Numbered from the stretch's first letter, positions 28,747-38,318 are shown. The stretch is 64,000 nucleotides of DNA from Actinomycetota bacterium (GCA_014360655.1 JACIXC010000003.1:186001-250000); one strand, 5' to 3'. Program-made: numbers and translations. The notes: generated by a model not told the origin, from the letters alone.

Positions 28747-29291
28747 CTGACCAGACGGAAAAACGCGAGTTCGAGGTGCGGGGAGGCGCCTGGGAGGCGC
28801 TCCACGCCCTCATATTCTACGCGGCCGTGGCCTGCGCGGTTCTCTCCACCGCGGGCGTGGCCAGGCTGGCCACGGGGATAAGCGCGGTCACCCTGCTCTT
28901 CTACAGCATCTTCGCCGTGTTCTCATCGCCCACCTACCTGGTCATCGACCCCGAGAGGAAGACGTTGACCTGGGAAACCTACCGTTATTTCATCCCCATG
29001 CGCCGGGAGATGACGCGCGGGGACGTGGCGGGCGTCGAGGTGGTGGAGGCGAGGCGCATGGGGGAGGCGGGTGAGGACCCCGGGCCGCGGCGTGACCTTT
29101 CCTACTTCGTGCGGGTCTACCTGAGACTCTCCGACGGCAGGAGGCGCAGGGTTTTCCGTTCGGGGACCACGGGGTCCCCCCAGGACAACCGCGCCGCCGC
29201 CTTCCTCATCGTGGAGGCGCTGGCGCAGGCTCTGTCACTTCCCATATTTTACCATGCAAAGGGCGGCGGGGGCGCGGAGGGGGTTACCTGA
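28743..29291 (+). CDS. two-helix membrane protein of unknown function
   Basis: 182 residues. Two adjacent hydrophobic segments (LHALIFYAAVACAVLSTAGV and ISAVTLLFYSIFAVF) are followed by a cytoplasmic beta-rich domain starting YLVIDPERKTLTWETY, which resembles a pleckstrin-homology-like fold of bacterial membrane proteins. The start overlaps the stop of the upstream mini-ORF; its own ribosome site is weak (GGAGAG), which fits coupling. It overlaps the following lipoprotein frame. Confidence 0.65.
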   Translation: MTDQTEKREFEVRGGAWEALHALIFYAAVACAVLSTAGVARLATGISAVTLLFYSIFAVFSSPTYLVIDPERKTLTWETYRYFIPMRREMTRGDVAGVEVVEARRMGEAGEDPGPRRDLSYFVRVYLRLSDGRRRRVFRSGTTGSPQDNRAAAFLIVEALAQALSLPIFYHAKGGGGAEGVT

Positions 29292-30432
29292 ATTGTCACC
29301 AGGGTCGGGGCTCTCGCGGCGCCGGTACAGGGGAGCGACGGGTGCAGGCTGCGGCCGCCGGGGCCTTCTCGCCGCCGCGGCCGCCCTCGCATTCCTCGTG
29401 GCCGTTTCGTGCGCCGCGTGCGGGGACGGCGCTCCCGGGCGCACATGGCAGAGCGACCCCATAGTCCCCGGCTATTCCATGGCGTACATCGACATAGGAG
29501 ACCCCTTCTCGGCCGTGCAGGAGGTCCACGGCGACCCGGACGAGCACCGCAGGGACGGGGGCTACCTCTATGCATACTACGGACGCACGGGCGAGGAAGG
29601 GGGCATCGACGCCCCCGCCTCGTGGCTCCTCGTGGTGACCCTGTACGACCAGGGGAACGGGTACCTCGATCCCGAGGACGAGGTGGGCGCGGTGGAGGTA
29701 TCCGGCCCCTACCGCGGGAGGACATCGGGCGGCGTCGGCATCGGCAGCACCGCGCAGGATATAGAAGGGGAATTCGGCGCGTGCCGGAGCATCTCCTCCT
29801 CGTCGGCGCCCGGCGGCGGGGAGCTCCTGCTCTACTCCTACGCGGAAAGGGGGGTGGAGTTCCTGGTCTCGCCCTCGGAAGGGGTGGTGACGGTGATGGT
29901 CACCGCCTACGGCGGCCTGCGGCCCGTGCGGGAGGGGGAGGGGGAAGACGAGGGGCAGGGAGGGCTTTTCGGCGCGCACCAGGGAGACCCCATCGTTCCG
30001 GGAAGGTCGGCGGCCGGCATCGACATAGGGGACGACTTCCACGTCGCCAGGAGGATATACGGTCCCCCCGACGCCTCGGGATCGACCACGGAGGGCCTGG
30101 TCTATGCCGCCTACACCGGCGGTTACGGGCCCTGGAAGCTCACCCTCTACCTGGAGGATACGGACGGCGACGACGGGCTGGGCGATTTCGACGTCGTGGT
30201 ATCCATATGCCTGCGCCATCCCTACGCCGGGAAGACGCCCAAGGGAGCGAGGATCGGGGCTCTCCAGGCCGACGTCCTCAAGGAGTTCGGAACTCCCCAG
30301 AGGCAGAGCACCGCCATGCACCAGGGCGAGCAGACCACCATCATGGAATATAATTCCACGGGCATCGTCTTCGCCGTGAAGACGACGACCGGCGAGGTGA
30401 TCGAGATCGACGTCAACCGGCCCCTCCTCTGA
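29254..30432 (+). CDS. two-repeat lipoprotein of unknown function
   Basis: About 392 residues. A basic n-region and the hydrophobic run LLAAAAALAFLVAVSC lead to a cysteine, CAACGD, fitting a lipoprotein. The mature protein contains two copies of a ~150-residue module: each starts DPIVPG and IDIGD(P/D)F and ends with a TGIVFAVKT or GVEFLVSPSE strand, so it arose by duplication. The glycine and aspartate pattern suggests calcium binding but no canonical loop is certain. The start is ambiguous: ATG 29254 overlaps the previous gene by 38 nt, whereas TTG 29293 begins just after its stop. Confidence 0.65.
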   Translation: MQRAAGARRGLPELSPGSGLSRRRYRGATGAGCGRRGLLAAAAALAFLVAVSCAACGDGAPGRTWQSDPIVPGYSMAYIDIGDPFSAVQEVHGDPDEHRRDGGYLYAYYGRTGEEGGIDAPASWLLVVTLYDQGNGYLDPEDEVGAVEVSGPYRGRTSGGVGIGSTAQDIEGEFGACRSISSSSAPGGGELLLYSYAERGVEFLVSPSEGVVTVMVTAYGGLRPVREGEGEDEGQGGLFGAHQGDPIVPGRSAAGIDIGDDFHVARRIYGPPDASGSTTEGLVYAAYTGGYGPWKLTLYLEDTDGDDGLGDFDVVVSICLRHPYAGKTPKGARIGALQADVLKEFGTPQRQSTAMHQGEQTTIMEYNSTGIVFAVKTTTGEVIEIDVNRPLL

Positions 30433-30576
30433 ACGACGGTTCCCCGCGCAGGCGCACGGCGGCCGCCGGCGGCCCCGCACCCTTGCGTCCCGCCCGCACC
30501 CGTGCACGCGACGACCGGGGCACGCGACGGTGATGTGCGCGAGGTCATACCGGGAGGTCCGCGCGGGGTGCCCCCT

Positions 30577-31788
30577 TCACGCCAGGCGGCGGCGCAGGGC
30601 GCGACGGTCTCTCCTTTCGCGGCGGCCGCGCGGCGAGGCCAGCGCGGAGACGTCGAGCTCCCCCACCTTCCCCGCGAAGCGGCGGCGCTGCGCGATCTCC
30701 CTTTCCAGGAGCGGCTGCATGAGGTACCGGTACCTGAGGTGGGGGGTGATGTTCTCGCCCGCGCTGTCGGCGATGGCCGCCGCCGCCGTGCGGCCGCTTT
30801 CCAGGGCCAGGCGGATGCCGAAGCCCCAGGGGTCGACGAGGCCAGCCGCCTCCCCGACCAGCAGGGCGCATCCGGCACCCAGGCTGTAGTGGCCCGCCGC
30901 GGCCATGCGGTTGCGCAGGGCGGCGGAGCGCACGACACCGCCGCGCAGGACGAGTCCGACCCTGCGGGAGAGGAAAGCCTGCAGGTCCTCGAGCTCCTCC
31001 CGCCAACCCCGTCCGCCGCGGAGATGCACCGCCATCCCTACGCGCCCGCCGCGGACGAAAAAGGAGGCCGGCGCGGAGCCCTCCCTGGTCAGCGCCAGGC
31101 CCATCCAGCCCTCGTCCCAGTCCGCCTCGCCCTCGCCCGTCACCAGCATCCCTCTCTCCAGGTGCGGCGCCGCGTAGAGGCGGTGGAACTCCGGCCTCAG
31201 CAGGCGCAGTGAGAGGCTGTCCGCGCCGTCCGCCCCCACAAGGTAGGTGGCTTCCAACCTCTCCTCCGACCCTCCCCTGCGGAGGAGCATCTCCACGCGG
31301 AAGCGCCCCAGGTCGAAGTCGACCACCTCGCAACCGTCGGCGACGTCGGCCCCGCATTTCCCGGCGAGGAAAGCATCCAGGATAGAGCGCTTCACAGCGA
31401 GCCCCTCGCCGGGGAAACGACCCTTGCCCGGGGAGGCGTTCCCACCGCTGGTGGCGTTCTCGCCCGGGGAAGGACCTTCGCCCGGGAAAGGACCCCCACC
31501 CGGAGGAGGAGCTTCGCCGGAAAAGGGAAGGTCGTAAGTGCCGCCGCCCTCGCAGAGAAGGCGCACGCCCCGCACCTGCGCGGGACCCTCCAGGCAGTCA
31601 CGGGGAAGGGGCCCGAAGGAATCCTCGATGAGGCGCGCGGCCTCCGCGGAGAGGAAACCACCGCAGGCCTTGTCGCGGGGCAGGGCCTCCCTTTCCACCA
31701 GGAGGACCTTGAAGCCGCGCTCCGAGAGCTCCCGCGCTGCCATGCATCCCCCGGGGCCTGCCCCGATGACAATGACGTCGTAATGCAT
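30577..31788 (-). CDS. geranylgeranyl reductase-family FAD oxidoreductase with low-complexity insert
   Basis: 403 residues. The N-terminal dinucleotide fold is HYDVIVIGAGPGGCMAAREL, followed by DKACGGFLS (typical of geranylgeranyl reductases), the DG motif LVGADGADSLSLR, and GEAAGLVDPWGFGIRLALES in the FAD-binding C-half. Such enzymes reduce isoprenoid double bonds, for example in menaquinone side chains or lipids. Between about residues 88 and 130 a Pro/Gly/Ser/Glu-rich stretch of PSPGE- and PFPGE-like repeats is inserted, encoded by imperfect short tandem repeats. ATG 31788 follows GGCGGGCGGC. Confidence 0.85.
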   Translation of the reverse strand: MHYDVIVIGAGPGGCMAARELSERGFKVLLVEREALPRDKACGGFLSAEAARLIEDSFGPLPRDCLEGPAQVRGVRLLCEGGGTYDLPFSGEAPPPGGGPFPGEGPSPGENATSGGNASPGKGRFPGEGLAVKRSILDAFLAGKCGADVADGCEVVDFDLGRFRVEMLLRRGGSEERLEATYLVGADGADSLSLRLLRPEFHRLYAAPHLERGMLVTGEGEADWDEGWMGLALTREGSAPASFFVRGGRVGMAVHLRGGRGWREELEDLQAFLSRRVGLVLRGGVVRSAALRNRMAAAGHYSLGAGCALLVGEAAGLVDPWGFGIRLALESGRTAAAAIADSAGENITPHLRYRYLMQPLLEREIAQRRRFAGKVGELDVSALASPRGRRERRDRRALRRRLA

Positions 31789-32027
31789 GCCGCCCGCCTT
31801 TCCCGGTGTCCCGTCCTTCCGTCAATGTACAGGTGTCGGCGCCCGCGAGGCAATGACGGTGCGCGCCGCGCCGCACGTTCTTTCCACCGGGGGTGGGAAC
31901 GCAAGTCCGTTTGAGGGCGGGGAAGAGAACGGCAGCGCCGCCGTGCCTCCCGAGGCGGCTCGACGACCGCCGCCGCGGGCTCGGGGATTTCCCGGCCCCG
32001 GCGGTTCCCACGCGTCGTGGTCGCCGC

Positions 32028-33092
32028 TCAGGCGGGGCGCACGTGGGTGGGCCGCAGGCGCGAGCGGTGCGCCTCGAGCGCCCTGGTATAGATTTCCAGA
32101 TAACTCTCGGCCATCGCCCGCGGGCTGAAGCGCTCCTCCGCCGCGCGGCGGCAGGCGCGGGGGTCTATCTCGTCGATGCGTTCCAGGTACTCCTGCAGTC
32201 CCTCGGGGGTGTCCGCCAGGAAGCCGGTCACGCCGTGCTCCACCACCTCCGGCGCCGCCCCCCAGCGCGTGGCGAGCACCGGGGTCCCGCAGGCCAGGGC
32301 CTCCGCCATCACCAGCCCGAAGGGCTCCTCCCACTGGATGGGGAAGAGGAAGGCGCGGGCGCGGGCGATCAGGCGCACTTTCTCCTCCTGGGACACCTCT
32401 CCCAGGTAGATCGCCCTCTCCCCGTCGAGGTGGGGGCGTACCCGCTGCTCGAAGTAGGCGCGATCCGTTCCCGGATCGATCTTGCCCGCGAGCACTATGC
32501 GGCAACCCGCGCGCCTGGCCAGGAGTACCGCGTTCTCCGTCCCCTTCGCCTCGCAGATGCGGCTCACGCAGACCAGGTAGTCCTCCTTTTCCGGCGAGGG
32601 ACGGTGCTCCTCCACGTCCACGGCGTTGGGCACCACGCCCAGGTAGTTGAGGTCGGGGCACCCCTCCCGCTGCCGCCTGCTTATGGCCACGTAGTAGCAG
32701 TCGTTGCGGAAGGCGGTATAGAACATGCGGACGTCCCGCGTAAAGGGGCCGTGCAGGGTGTGCACCACCGGCTGGGGTATGAGTCCCGCGAAGGCCGGGC
32801 CGAGGAAGCCGGAATGGTCGTGCACCAGGTCGTAGGGGCCCTTGGCGACGGAGCGGTAGGCCTGTCCCACGTGGTAGGCGTCGAAAAGGGTCTCGCCCAT
32901 GTGCTCCGTGGGCGCCGGGTCCAGGTAGATGACCTGCCTGGCGCGGGTCTTGGAAGGGCCGGCGGCGAAGAGGGTCACCTCCTCGCCCCTTTCCGCCAGT
33001 TCGTCCACCAGGAGCTTGAGCACCCTTTCTATCCCCCCGTATCCCTCGGGCGGGACCGGGATCCACACCGGCGCGATCATGGCTATGCGCAT
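32028..33092 (-). CDS. glycosyltransferase family 4 protein
   Basis: 354 residues, GT-B fold. The N-terminal acceptor domain has PVWIPVPPEGYGGIERVLKL and HDHSGFLGPA; the C-terminal donor domain has the characteristic PFGLVMAEALACGTPVLATR with the conserved Glu pair. The enzyme transfers a sugar from a nucleotide sugar; the acceptor is unknown. ATG 33092 follows GGAGGTCTTGTTAC. Divergent from a glycogen-debranching-like gene, so a role in glycan metabolism is possible. Confidence 0.9.
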   Translation of the reverse strand: MRIAMIAPVWIPVPPEGYGGIERVLKLLVDELAERGEEVTLFAAGPSKTRARQVIYLDPAPTEHMGETLFDAYHVGQAYRSVAKGPYDLVHDHSGFLGPAFAGLIPQPVVHTLHGPFTRDVRMFYTAFRNDCYYVAISRRQREGCPDLNYLGVVPNAVDVEEHRPSPEKEDYLVCVSRICEAKGTENAVLLARRAGCRIVLAGKIDPGTDRAYFEQRVRPHLDGERAIYLGEVSQEEKVRLIARARAFLFPIQWEEPFGLVMAEALACGTPVLATRWGAAPEVVEHGVTGFLADTPEGLQEYLERIDEIDPRACRRAAEERFSPRAMAESYLEIYTRALEAHRSRLRPTHVRPA

Positions 33093-33454
33093 GTAACAAG
33101 ACCTCCTCTGAACGTATTCGTTAACCCCCAAGGGGGTTGTTCGTCCTCTGACGGGAAAATCAAGTGCCGCGGGACAAGCGGCTTTTCCCCGCCGCGGCTG
33201 CCGCAAGAGCGCGGCTCCCACCCGTGGCGCTGCGGCGGCGTCGATTTCGCGGTTATTAAGCGACCGTCCTATCCTTTAATGTTTTCCCTTTTCGAGCTCG
33301 TATAAACCATGACGCTGCAGGTGCCTCGCCGGTTCCCGGAAAAGGGGTCTTGCGGCGGAAAAGGTGCAATCGAGACCGTATTATGGGTATAAACAAGTAA
33401 AACGGCATCGACCGTGGTGCGGCATCGGTTCCGAGGGACGAGGTCGGGTGCGAT
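33093..33454. other. divergent intergenic region
   Basis: Lies between the glycosyltransferase (-) and debranching-like (+) genes. AT-rich patches at 33275-33300 and 33380-33400 (TATTAT) probably hold promoters, but no pair of consensus hexamers is convincing. No gene seen. Confidence 0.4.
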
Positions 33455-35635
33455 ATGGCGAAAGGAACGGAGGCGCTCTGCCTGGAGGGCGGCGGGGGTC
33501 TCCCCTTCATCGTGAGCGAGGTCCCCCGCCAGTCGCTGATCATCAAGGAGGGGGAGTACTTCCTCTTCACCTACGAGAACGGGGACATGGCCCACGGCAA
33601 CCGCGCCGGGCTCGGCCTCTATTACCGCGATACCCGCTTCCTCTCCACCCTGGAGACGCGCATCGAGGGCATGCAGCCGCTCTTCCTCTCCTCCTCCGTG
33701 GAACGGGGATACATGGCCAACATCCACCTCTCCAACCCGGACATCGTGACGGGCGAGGAACTCTCCATCCCCCAGGACGCCATCAGCATACGGCGCAGCC
33801 GCCTCATCCAGGACGGCCTCGTGGAGAGGATATACGTGCGCAACTACCACACCGCGCCGGTGCACGTGCACCTGGGCCTCAGCCTGGCCAACGACTTCGC
33901 GGACATCTTCGAGGTGCGCGGCATGCGCCGCCCGCGGCGGGGGAGGGTGCACCGCCCCCGCGTGCAGGAGAAGGAGGTGCTCCTCTCCTACACGGGGACC
34001 GACCGCCTGCGCCGCCTCACGCGCATCCTCTTCTCCCGCGAGCCCGCGGAGGTGCGCGGGGGCAGGGCCGGGGTGGAGGTGGTCTTCGCCTTCCTCCTAG
34101 CCGCGGGCGAGGTGGATTTCATAGATATGCACGTCATCCCCCTGGAGGAGGGGGAAGAAAAGGCGCCCGCCAAGTTCCTCGCGGCGAGGATGGCCCTGCG
34201 CCGCTCCTACGAGGAATGGGTGGAGGGCACCGCCCGCATCGAGACGGACAACAACGTCTTCAACCTCATCGTGCAGCGCAGCATGCGCGACCTGCGCGCA
34301 TTGCATACCCGCACGCGCTACGGGGACATCGTGGTGGGGGGCGTGCCCTGGTATTCCGCTCCCTTCGGGAGGGATGCCCTCATCGCCTGCTACCAGACCC
34401 TCATGCTCAAGCCGGAGCTGGCGCGGGACAGCCTCTTCTTCCTGGCCGCCTTCCAGGGAAGGGAAGTCAACGACTGGCGGGACGAGGAGCCGGGGAAGAT
34501 CATCCACGAGATACGCCAGGGGGAGATGGCCCGCATGAACGAGATACCCCACACCCCCTACTACGGGTCGGTGGATTCCACCCCGCTCTTCCTCATCCTG
34601 GTGAGCGAGTACCTGAAGTGGACCGGCGACCTGGAGACCTTCCGCCGCCTGGAGGAGAACGTGGAACTCGCCCTGCGCTGGATCGACGAGTACGGCGACC
34701 AGGACGGCGACGGGCTGGTGGAGTACAGCAGCCGCAGCTCCATGGGGCTTTCCAACCAGTACTGGAAGGACTCGGGGGATTCCATACTCCTCCCGGGAGG
34801 GCGCCTGCCCTGCATGCCCGTGGCCACCGTGGAGACGCAGGGGTACGTTTACTACGCCAAGCGGCGCATGGGGGAGCTCTACCTCGACCTCGGCGAGGAG
34901 GAAAAGGGGAAGCGCCTCCAGGCGGAGGCCGAGGAGGTGAGGCGCAAGGTGGAGGAGCTCTTCTGGGATGAGGAGCTCGGCATCTACGTCCTCGCCCTGG
35001 ACGGCGAGAAGCAGCCGGTGCGCGTGGTGTCCTCCAACGCCGGCCAGCTCCTCTTCACCGGTCTGCCCTCCCTGGAGAGGGCGCGCAGGGTGATACGGCG
35101 GCTGATGGAGAGCGACATGTTCTCGGGATGGGGCATACGCACCCTGAGCGAGAAGGAGCATTACTACAACCCCATGAGCTACCACAACGGCAGCATCTGG
35201 CCCCACGACAACGCCATCATCCTGCGGGGGATGAAGCGCTACGGCGGGGAGGAGGCCTGCATGAAGCTGGTGGAAGGGCTTTCCAGGGCCTGCATGCGCA
35301 TGGAGAACCTCCGCCTCCCGGAGCTCTTCTGCGGCTTCCGGCGCACCCTCTTCGACGAGCCGGTGCCCTACCCGGTGGCCTGCAGCCCGCAGGCCTGGGC
35401 GTCCGGGAGCGTCTTCCTCATCCTCCAGTCCATGCTGGGCATCTCCCCCGACGCGCGCCGCGGGGCGGTATACGTCAACAAGCCATGCCTGCCGGGCTGG
35501 CTGGAGAGGGTGCACCTGCGGAACCTGCGGGTGGGGGACGCGCGCCTGGGCCTGCTCTTCCGCTACGAGGCCGGCCTCACCGTCTTCAGCGTCACCGAGA
35601 AGGAGGGCGACATCCGCGTGGTCATCGAGGAATGA
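33455..35635 (+). CDS. glycogen-debranching-type amylo-alpha-1,6-glucosidase family protein
   Basis: 726 residues. The N-terminal beta-domain (GEYFLFTYENGDMAHGNRAG, GLYYRDTRFLSTLETR) is the bacterial-type GDE N-terminal domain. The C-terminal (alpha/alpha)6 barrel has AGGVPWYSAPFGRDALI-like GVPWYSAPFGRDALIACYQT, DSTPLFLILVSEYLKWTGD, DQDGDGLVEYSSRSSMGLSN and YHNGSIWPHDNAIILRGMKR, with acidic catalytic candidates in these motifs. It probably trims alpha-1,6 or related glucosidic bonds in storage or capsular glucans. ATG 33455 has GAGGTCGG upstream. Cytoplasmic, no signal peptide. Confidence 0.88.
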   Translation: MAKGTEALCLEGGGGLPFIVSEVPRQSLIIKEGEYFLFTYENGDMAHGNRAGLGLYYRDTRFLSTLETRIEGMQPLFLSSSVERGYMANIHLSNPDIVTGEELSIPQDAISIRRSRLIQDGLVERIYVRNYHTAPVHVHLGLSLANDFADIFEVRGMRRPRRGRVHRPRVQEKEVLLSYTGTDRLRRLTRILFSREPAEVRGGRAGVEVVFAFLLAAGEVDFIDMHVIPLEEGEEKAPAKFLAARMALRRSYEEWVEGTARIETDNNVFNLIVQRSMRDLRALHTRTRYGDIVVGGVPWYSAPFGRDALIACYQTLMLKPELARDSLFFLAAFQGREVNDWRDEEPGKIIHEIRQGEMARMNEIPHTPYYGSVDSTPLFLILVSEYLKWTGDLETFRRLEENVELALRWIDEYGDQDGDGLVEYSSRSSMGLSNQYWKDSGDSILLPGGRLPCMPVATVETQGYVYYAKRRMGELYLDLGEEEKGKRLQAEAEEVRRKVEELFWDEELGIYVLALDGEKQPVRVVSSNAGQLLFTGLPSLERARRVIRRLMESDMFSGWGIRTLSEKEHYYNPMSYHNGSIWPHDNAIILRGMKRYGGEEACMKLVEGLSRACMRMENLRLPELFCGFRRTLFDEPVPYPVACSPQAWASGSVFLILQSMLGISPDARRGAVYVNKPCLPGWLERVHLRNLRVGDARLGLLFRYEAGLTVFSVTEKEGDIRVVIEE

Positions 35636-35685
35636 AGAGCGCGCGCATATAAGACCATTGCATAAAACCGCCCGTTAGAGCCACT

Positions 35686-35838
35686 CTAAGAGTGCACAGC
35701 CACCAGGTCCAGGAGCCTCGGGATGGGCATGACGCACCTGTAGAGCTCGGCGTTCGCCACTCCCCGCCCGTCCACGGTGGTGATCACCGTCCCCGGCAAG
35801 GGGAGCATGAGCTTGAATTGATCGGGCTGCAATTCCAT
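35686..35838 (-). pseudogene. truncated flavin reductase-like ORF
   Basis: A 50-codon ORF with a good ribosome site (GGTGGAAGGAA before ATG 35838). It encodes LPLPGTVITTVDGRGVANAE and MPIPRLLDL, which match the N-terminus of flavin reductase-like (DIM6/NTAB) FMN-binding proteins, then stops at TAG. The rest of that ~170-residue family is absent downstream. Probably a gene remnant; a functional micro-protein is less likely. Confidence 0.5.
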
Positions 35839-35972
35839 TTCCTTCCACCTCTGTATCACGCTCCGTGCACGCGACCCGCGCGCACCGGCCGCAAAGGCGG
35901 CGAGCCCGCGCCCATTCCCCGGGACGCTCTCGCCCCGGCATCGGGAGCTCTATCCTCGCACCGCGGGGACTG

Positions 35973-36446
35973 CTACCCCCGCCCTTCCTCGAACCAGCCG
36001 ATGGTTGCGTCGGGGATGGAGTCTATCTTCGCGCTGTAGGGCTTGATGTCGACGATGGCGCTCCCGTCCACGGCGTCCAGCCCCCGCACCACCAGGCGGT
36101 TCCCCTCGCGCCGCAGCAGCTCCACCACGCAGAACTCCACCGGGTTGGGACGCGAGGGGGAACGGCAGGCGAACACCCCGCGCACCTCGGGCCCCCAGGG
36201 CGTGACCGTCTGCAGAACGCCGCGGTCAGCGAGGTGGCCCCAGTAGAGCAGGATGAGGTAACGCGAAGCCTCCACGTCCTTGAGGCCGTCCGCGTAGTCC
36301 TCGTATATCTCCAGCTCCGCCTCCTCGCGGGAGAAGCGTCCCTGGAAGGGCGCCTCGTCCATGGTGCGGTAGGGCGACCTTATCACCCCTATGGCCACGA
36401 GCTCCATCCCGCCGCGCTCACCGGGACCGTTATCACCTTTTTCCAT
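35973..36446 (-). CDS. trmO: tRNA (adenine(37)-N6)-methyltransferase TrmO/TsaA family
   Basis: 157 residues, a beta-barrel SAM-dependent enzyme that methylates t6A37 in some tRNAs. MELVAIGVIRSPYRTMDEAPFQG and the SAM-binding SRPNPVEFCVVELLRREGN are diagnostic, as is DVKPY-like VDIKPYSAKIDSIPDA. ATG 36446 follows GGAGGGAGAGGTG. It overlaps the 3' end of the ABC ATPase gene and is the last gene of the metal-uptake operon; in several anaerobes TsaA-like genes sit in similar places, so a metal-linked role is possible. Confidence 0.88.
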   Translation of the reverse strand: MEKGDNGPGERGGMELVAIGVIRSPYRTMDEAPFQGRFSREEAELEIYEDYADGLKDVEASRYLILLYWGHLADRGVLQTVTPWGPEVRGVFACRSPSRPNPVEFCVVELLRREGNRLVVRGLDAVDGSAIVDIKPYSAKIDSIPDATIGWFEEGRG

Positions 36447-37245
36447 CGCCTGCACCTCTCCCTCCGACGTCTCCCCCGGCATGGCGGCACGCGCTCACCG
36501 GTACCACCATCCTCGTGTCTCCCCGTGTCTCCACCTCCACCTTCACGCCGTAGACCTTCTCCATGCTCTCCTCGTCGATGATCTCCGGGCCACCGCAGGC
36601 GAAGACGGAACCCCCTCTCAAAAGGATGAACTTGTGCGAGAAACGCAGGGCGAGGTTGACGTCGTGGATGGCCATGAGGGCCGCGATGCCCCTCTCCGCC
36701 ACCACCCTCCCCAGCGTCTCCATCACCTCGAACTGGTTCCTGAGGTCCAGGTTGCTCGTGGGCTCGTCCAGCAGCAGGATCCCGGGCTCCTGTGCCAGGG
36801 CCCTGGCGAGCATCACCTTCTGTTGCTCCCCCCCGCTCAGCTCGTCCAGGTAGCGGAGGGCCAGGTCCTCGAGGTTGAGGGCGCCCAGCACCTCCTCCAC
36901 CACCTTCAGGTCCCCGGCGCCCGTGCCCCAGCCGATGTGCGGCCTGCGGCCCATGAGCACGGCGTCGAAGACGGTGAGCCGGCGGCCGCCGCCGTCCCTC
37001 TGGGCCACGTAGCCCATGCGTCGCGCCACCTCCATGCGTGCCAGGCGGGAGGTATCCTCCCCCGCCAGGAGCACCACGCCCGAGCGCGGCCGCAGGATGC
37101 CCAGGATGCACTTGAGCAGGGTGGTTTTCCCTGCCCCGTTGTTCCCCAGGATGGAGCAGATCTCCCCCCTCTTGACATCGATGGAGACCGACTCCAGCAC
37201 CGGCCTGGTGCCGTAACTGAAAGCGATGCCGTCGACCGTCAGCAT
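36433..37245 (-). CDS. iron/metal-chelate ABC importer, ATP-binding protein
   Basis: 270 residues, FecE/BtuD type. Walker A SILGNNGAGKTTLL, Q-loop VAQRDG, signature LSGGEQQKVMLARAL, Walker B ILLLDEPTSNLDL and H-loop MAIHDVNLALRFSH. It powers the adjacent FecCD permease. ATG 37245 shares its A with the permease stop TGA. The C-terminal ~25 residues after VEVETRGDTRMVV look disordered. Confidence 0.93.
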   Translation of the reverse strand: MLTVDGIAFSYGTRPVLESVSIDVKRGEICSILGNNGAGKTTLLKCILGILRPRSGVVLLAGEDTSRLARMEVARRMGYVAQRDGGGRRLTVFDAVLMGRRPHIGWGTGAGDLKVVEEVLGALNLEDLALRYLDELSGGEQQKVMLARALAQEPGILLLDEPTSNLDLRNQFEVMETLGRVVAERGIAALMAIHDVNLALRFSHKFILLRGGSVFACGGPEIIDEESMEKVYGVKVEVETRGDTRMVVPVSACRHAGGDVGGRGAGDGKR

Positions 37246-38318
37246 CACGCCCTCCTGTATCCCTTGGCCAGCAGGTAGAGGAAGAGGGGAGCGCCCATGA
37301 AGGAGGTTATCGCTCCCACCGGGAGCACCACCGGGGCGATGATGGTCCTGCTCAGGGTATCCGAGGCGAGAAGGAGGAAGGCCCCCATGGCGCACGCGCC
37401 GGGGATCAGGTAACGGTAATCGCCCCCGATCACGCGCCGGACGAGGTGGGGGCTCACCAGCCCCACGAAGGCGATGATGCCCAGGAAGGAGACCGCCACC
37501 GCGGTCACCAGGGAGGCCAGGAACATTCCCACCATGCGCGTGCGCCCCACGTTCACCCCCAGGCTCCTGGCGGTGTCGTCGCCGCTCTCGAGCGTATTGT
37601 AATTCCAGCGGTTGAGGATGAAAAAGGCGGCGACGGGAAGGGTGACCGCGGTCATGATCGCCAGTTCCTGCCAGGAGGCCCTTCCCACGTCGCCGAAGGT
37701 CCAGAAGACGATGGACGCCACCTGCACGTCGTTGGCGAAGTACTGCGTGATGACCGTCCCCGCGGAGAAGAGCGAGCCGAAGGCTATGCCCGCCAGGATC
37801 ATGGCCTCGGGCGAGATCCCCTTGTACCTGGCCAGGAAGAGGACGGCCAGGGTGGCGGAGATGGCGCCGGCAAAGGCGGCCACGGTGACCAGGTAAGGGT
37901 TCTTGATGAGAACCGCGTCGGCGCCCGTGCTCTGCACGCTTCCCGCCCCCATGGCCACGATGGCCAGGGCGGCGCCGAAGGCCGCCCCCTGCGAGACCCC
38001 CAGGGTGTAGTCGGAGGCGAGGGGGTTGAGGAGCACCCCCTGCATGACGCATCCCGCCACCGCCAGACCGATCCCGGCCACCACGGCCGCAAGGACGCGC
38101 ACCAGCCTGATGTGGATGACGATCTGCGTGGTGCGCTGGTCCGCCTGCCCGAAAAGCGCCTTCAGCACCTCGAGGGGAGTGACGCCCGCGGAACCGATGG
38201 TCATGGAAATTATTCCCAGTATAAGGGTGGCGCATGCGACGCCGGCGATGAAGAGCGCCCTGCGCCGCGTGTAGGCGCGGTACGCGCTCCCCGCGGAACC
38301 CGTGGCCGCCGTGTCCAC
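37245..38318 (-). CDS. iron/metal-chelate ABC importer, FecCD-family permease
   Basis: 357 residues with about ten membrane helices. Family motifs include LASDYTLGVSQGAAFGAALA, GGDYRYLIPGACAMGAFLLL and LPVGAITSFMGAPLFLYLLA near the end. It forms the dimeric channel for siderophore, cobalamin or other chelates together with the ATPase and binding protein. GTG 38318 follows AGGTGAGGACA. Only one permease gene is present, so it is likely a homodimer. Confidence 0.93.
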   Translation of the reverse strand: MDTAATGSAGSAYRAYTRRRALFIAGVACATLILGIISMTIGSAGVTPLEVLKALFGQADQRTTQIVIHIRLVRVLAAVVAGIGLAVAGCVMQGVLLNPLASDYTLGVSQGAAFGAALAIVAMGAGSVQSTGADAVLIKNPYLVTVAAFAGAISATLAVLFLARYKGISPEAMILAGIAFGSLFSAGTVITQYFANDVQVASIVFWTFGDVGRASWQELAIMTAVTLPVAAFFILNRWNYNTLESGDDTARSLGVNVGRTRMVGMFLASLVTAVAVSFLGIIAFVGLVSPHLVRRVIGGDYRYLIPGACAMGAFLLLASDTLSRTIIAPVVLPVGAITSFMGAPLFLYLLAKGYRRA

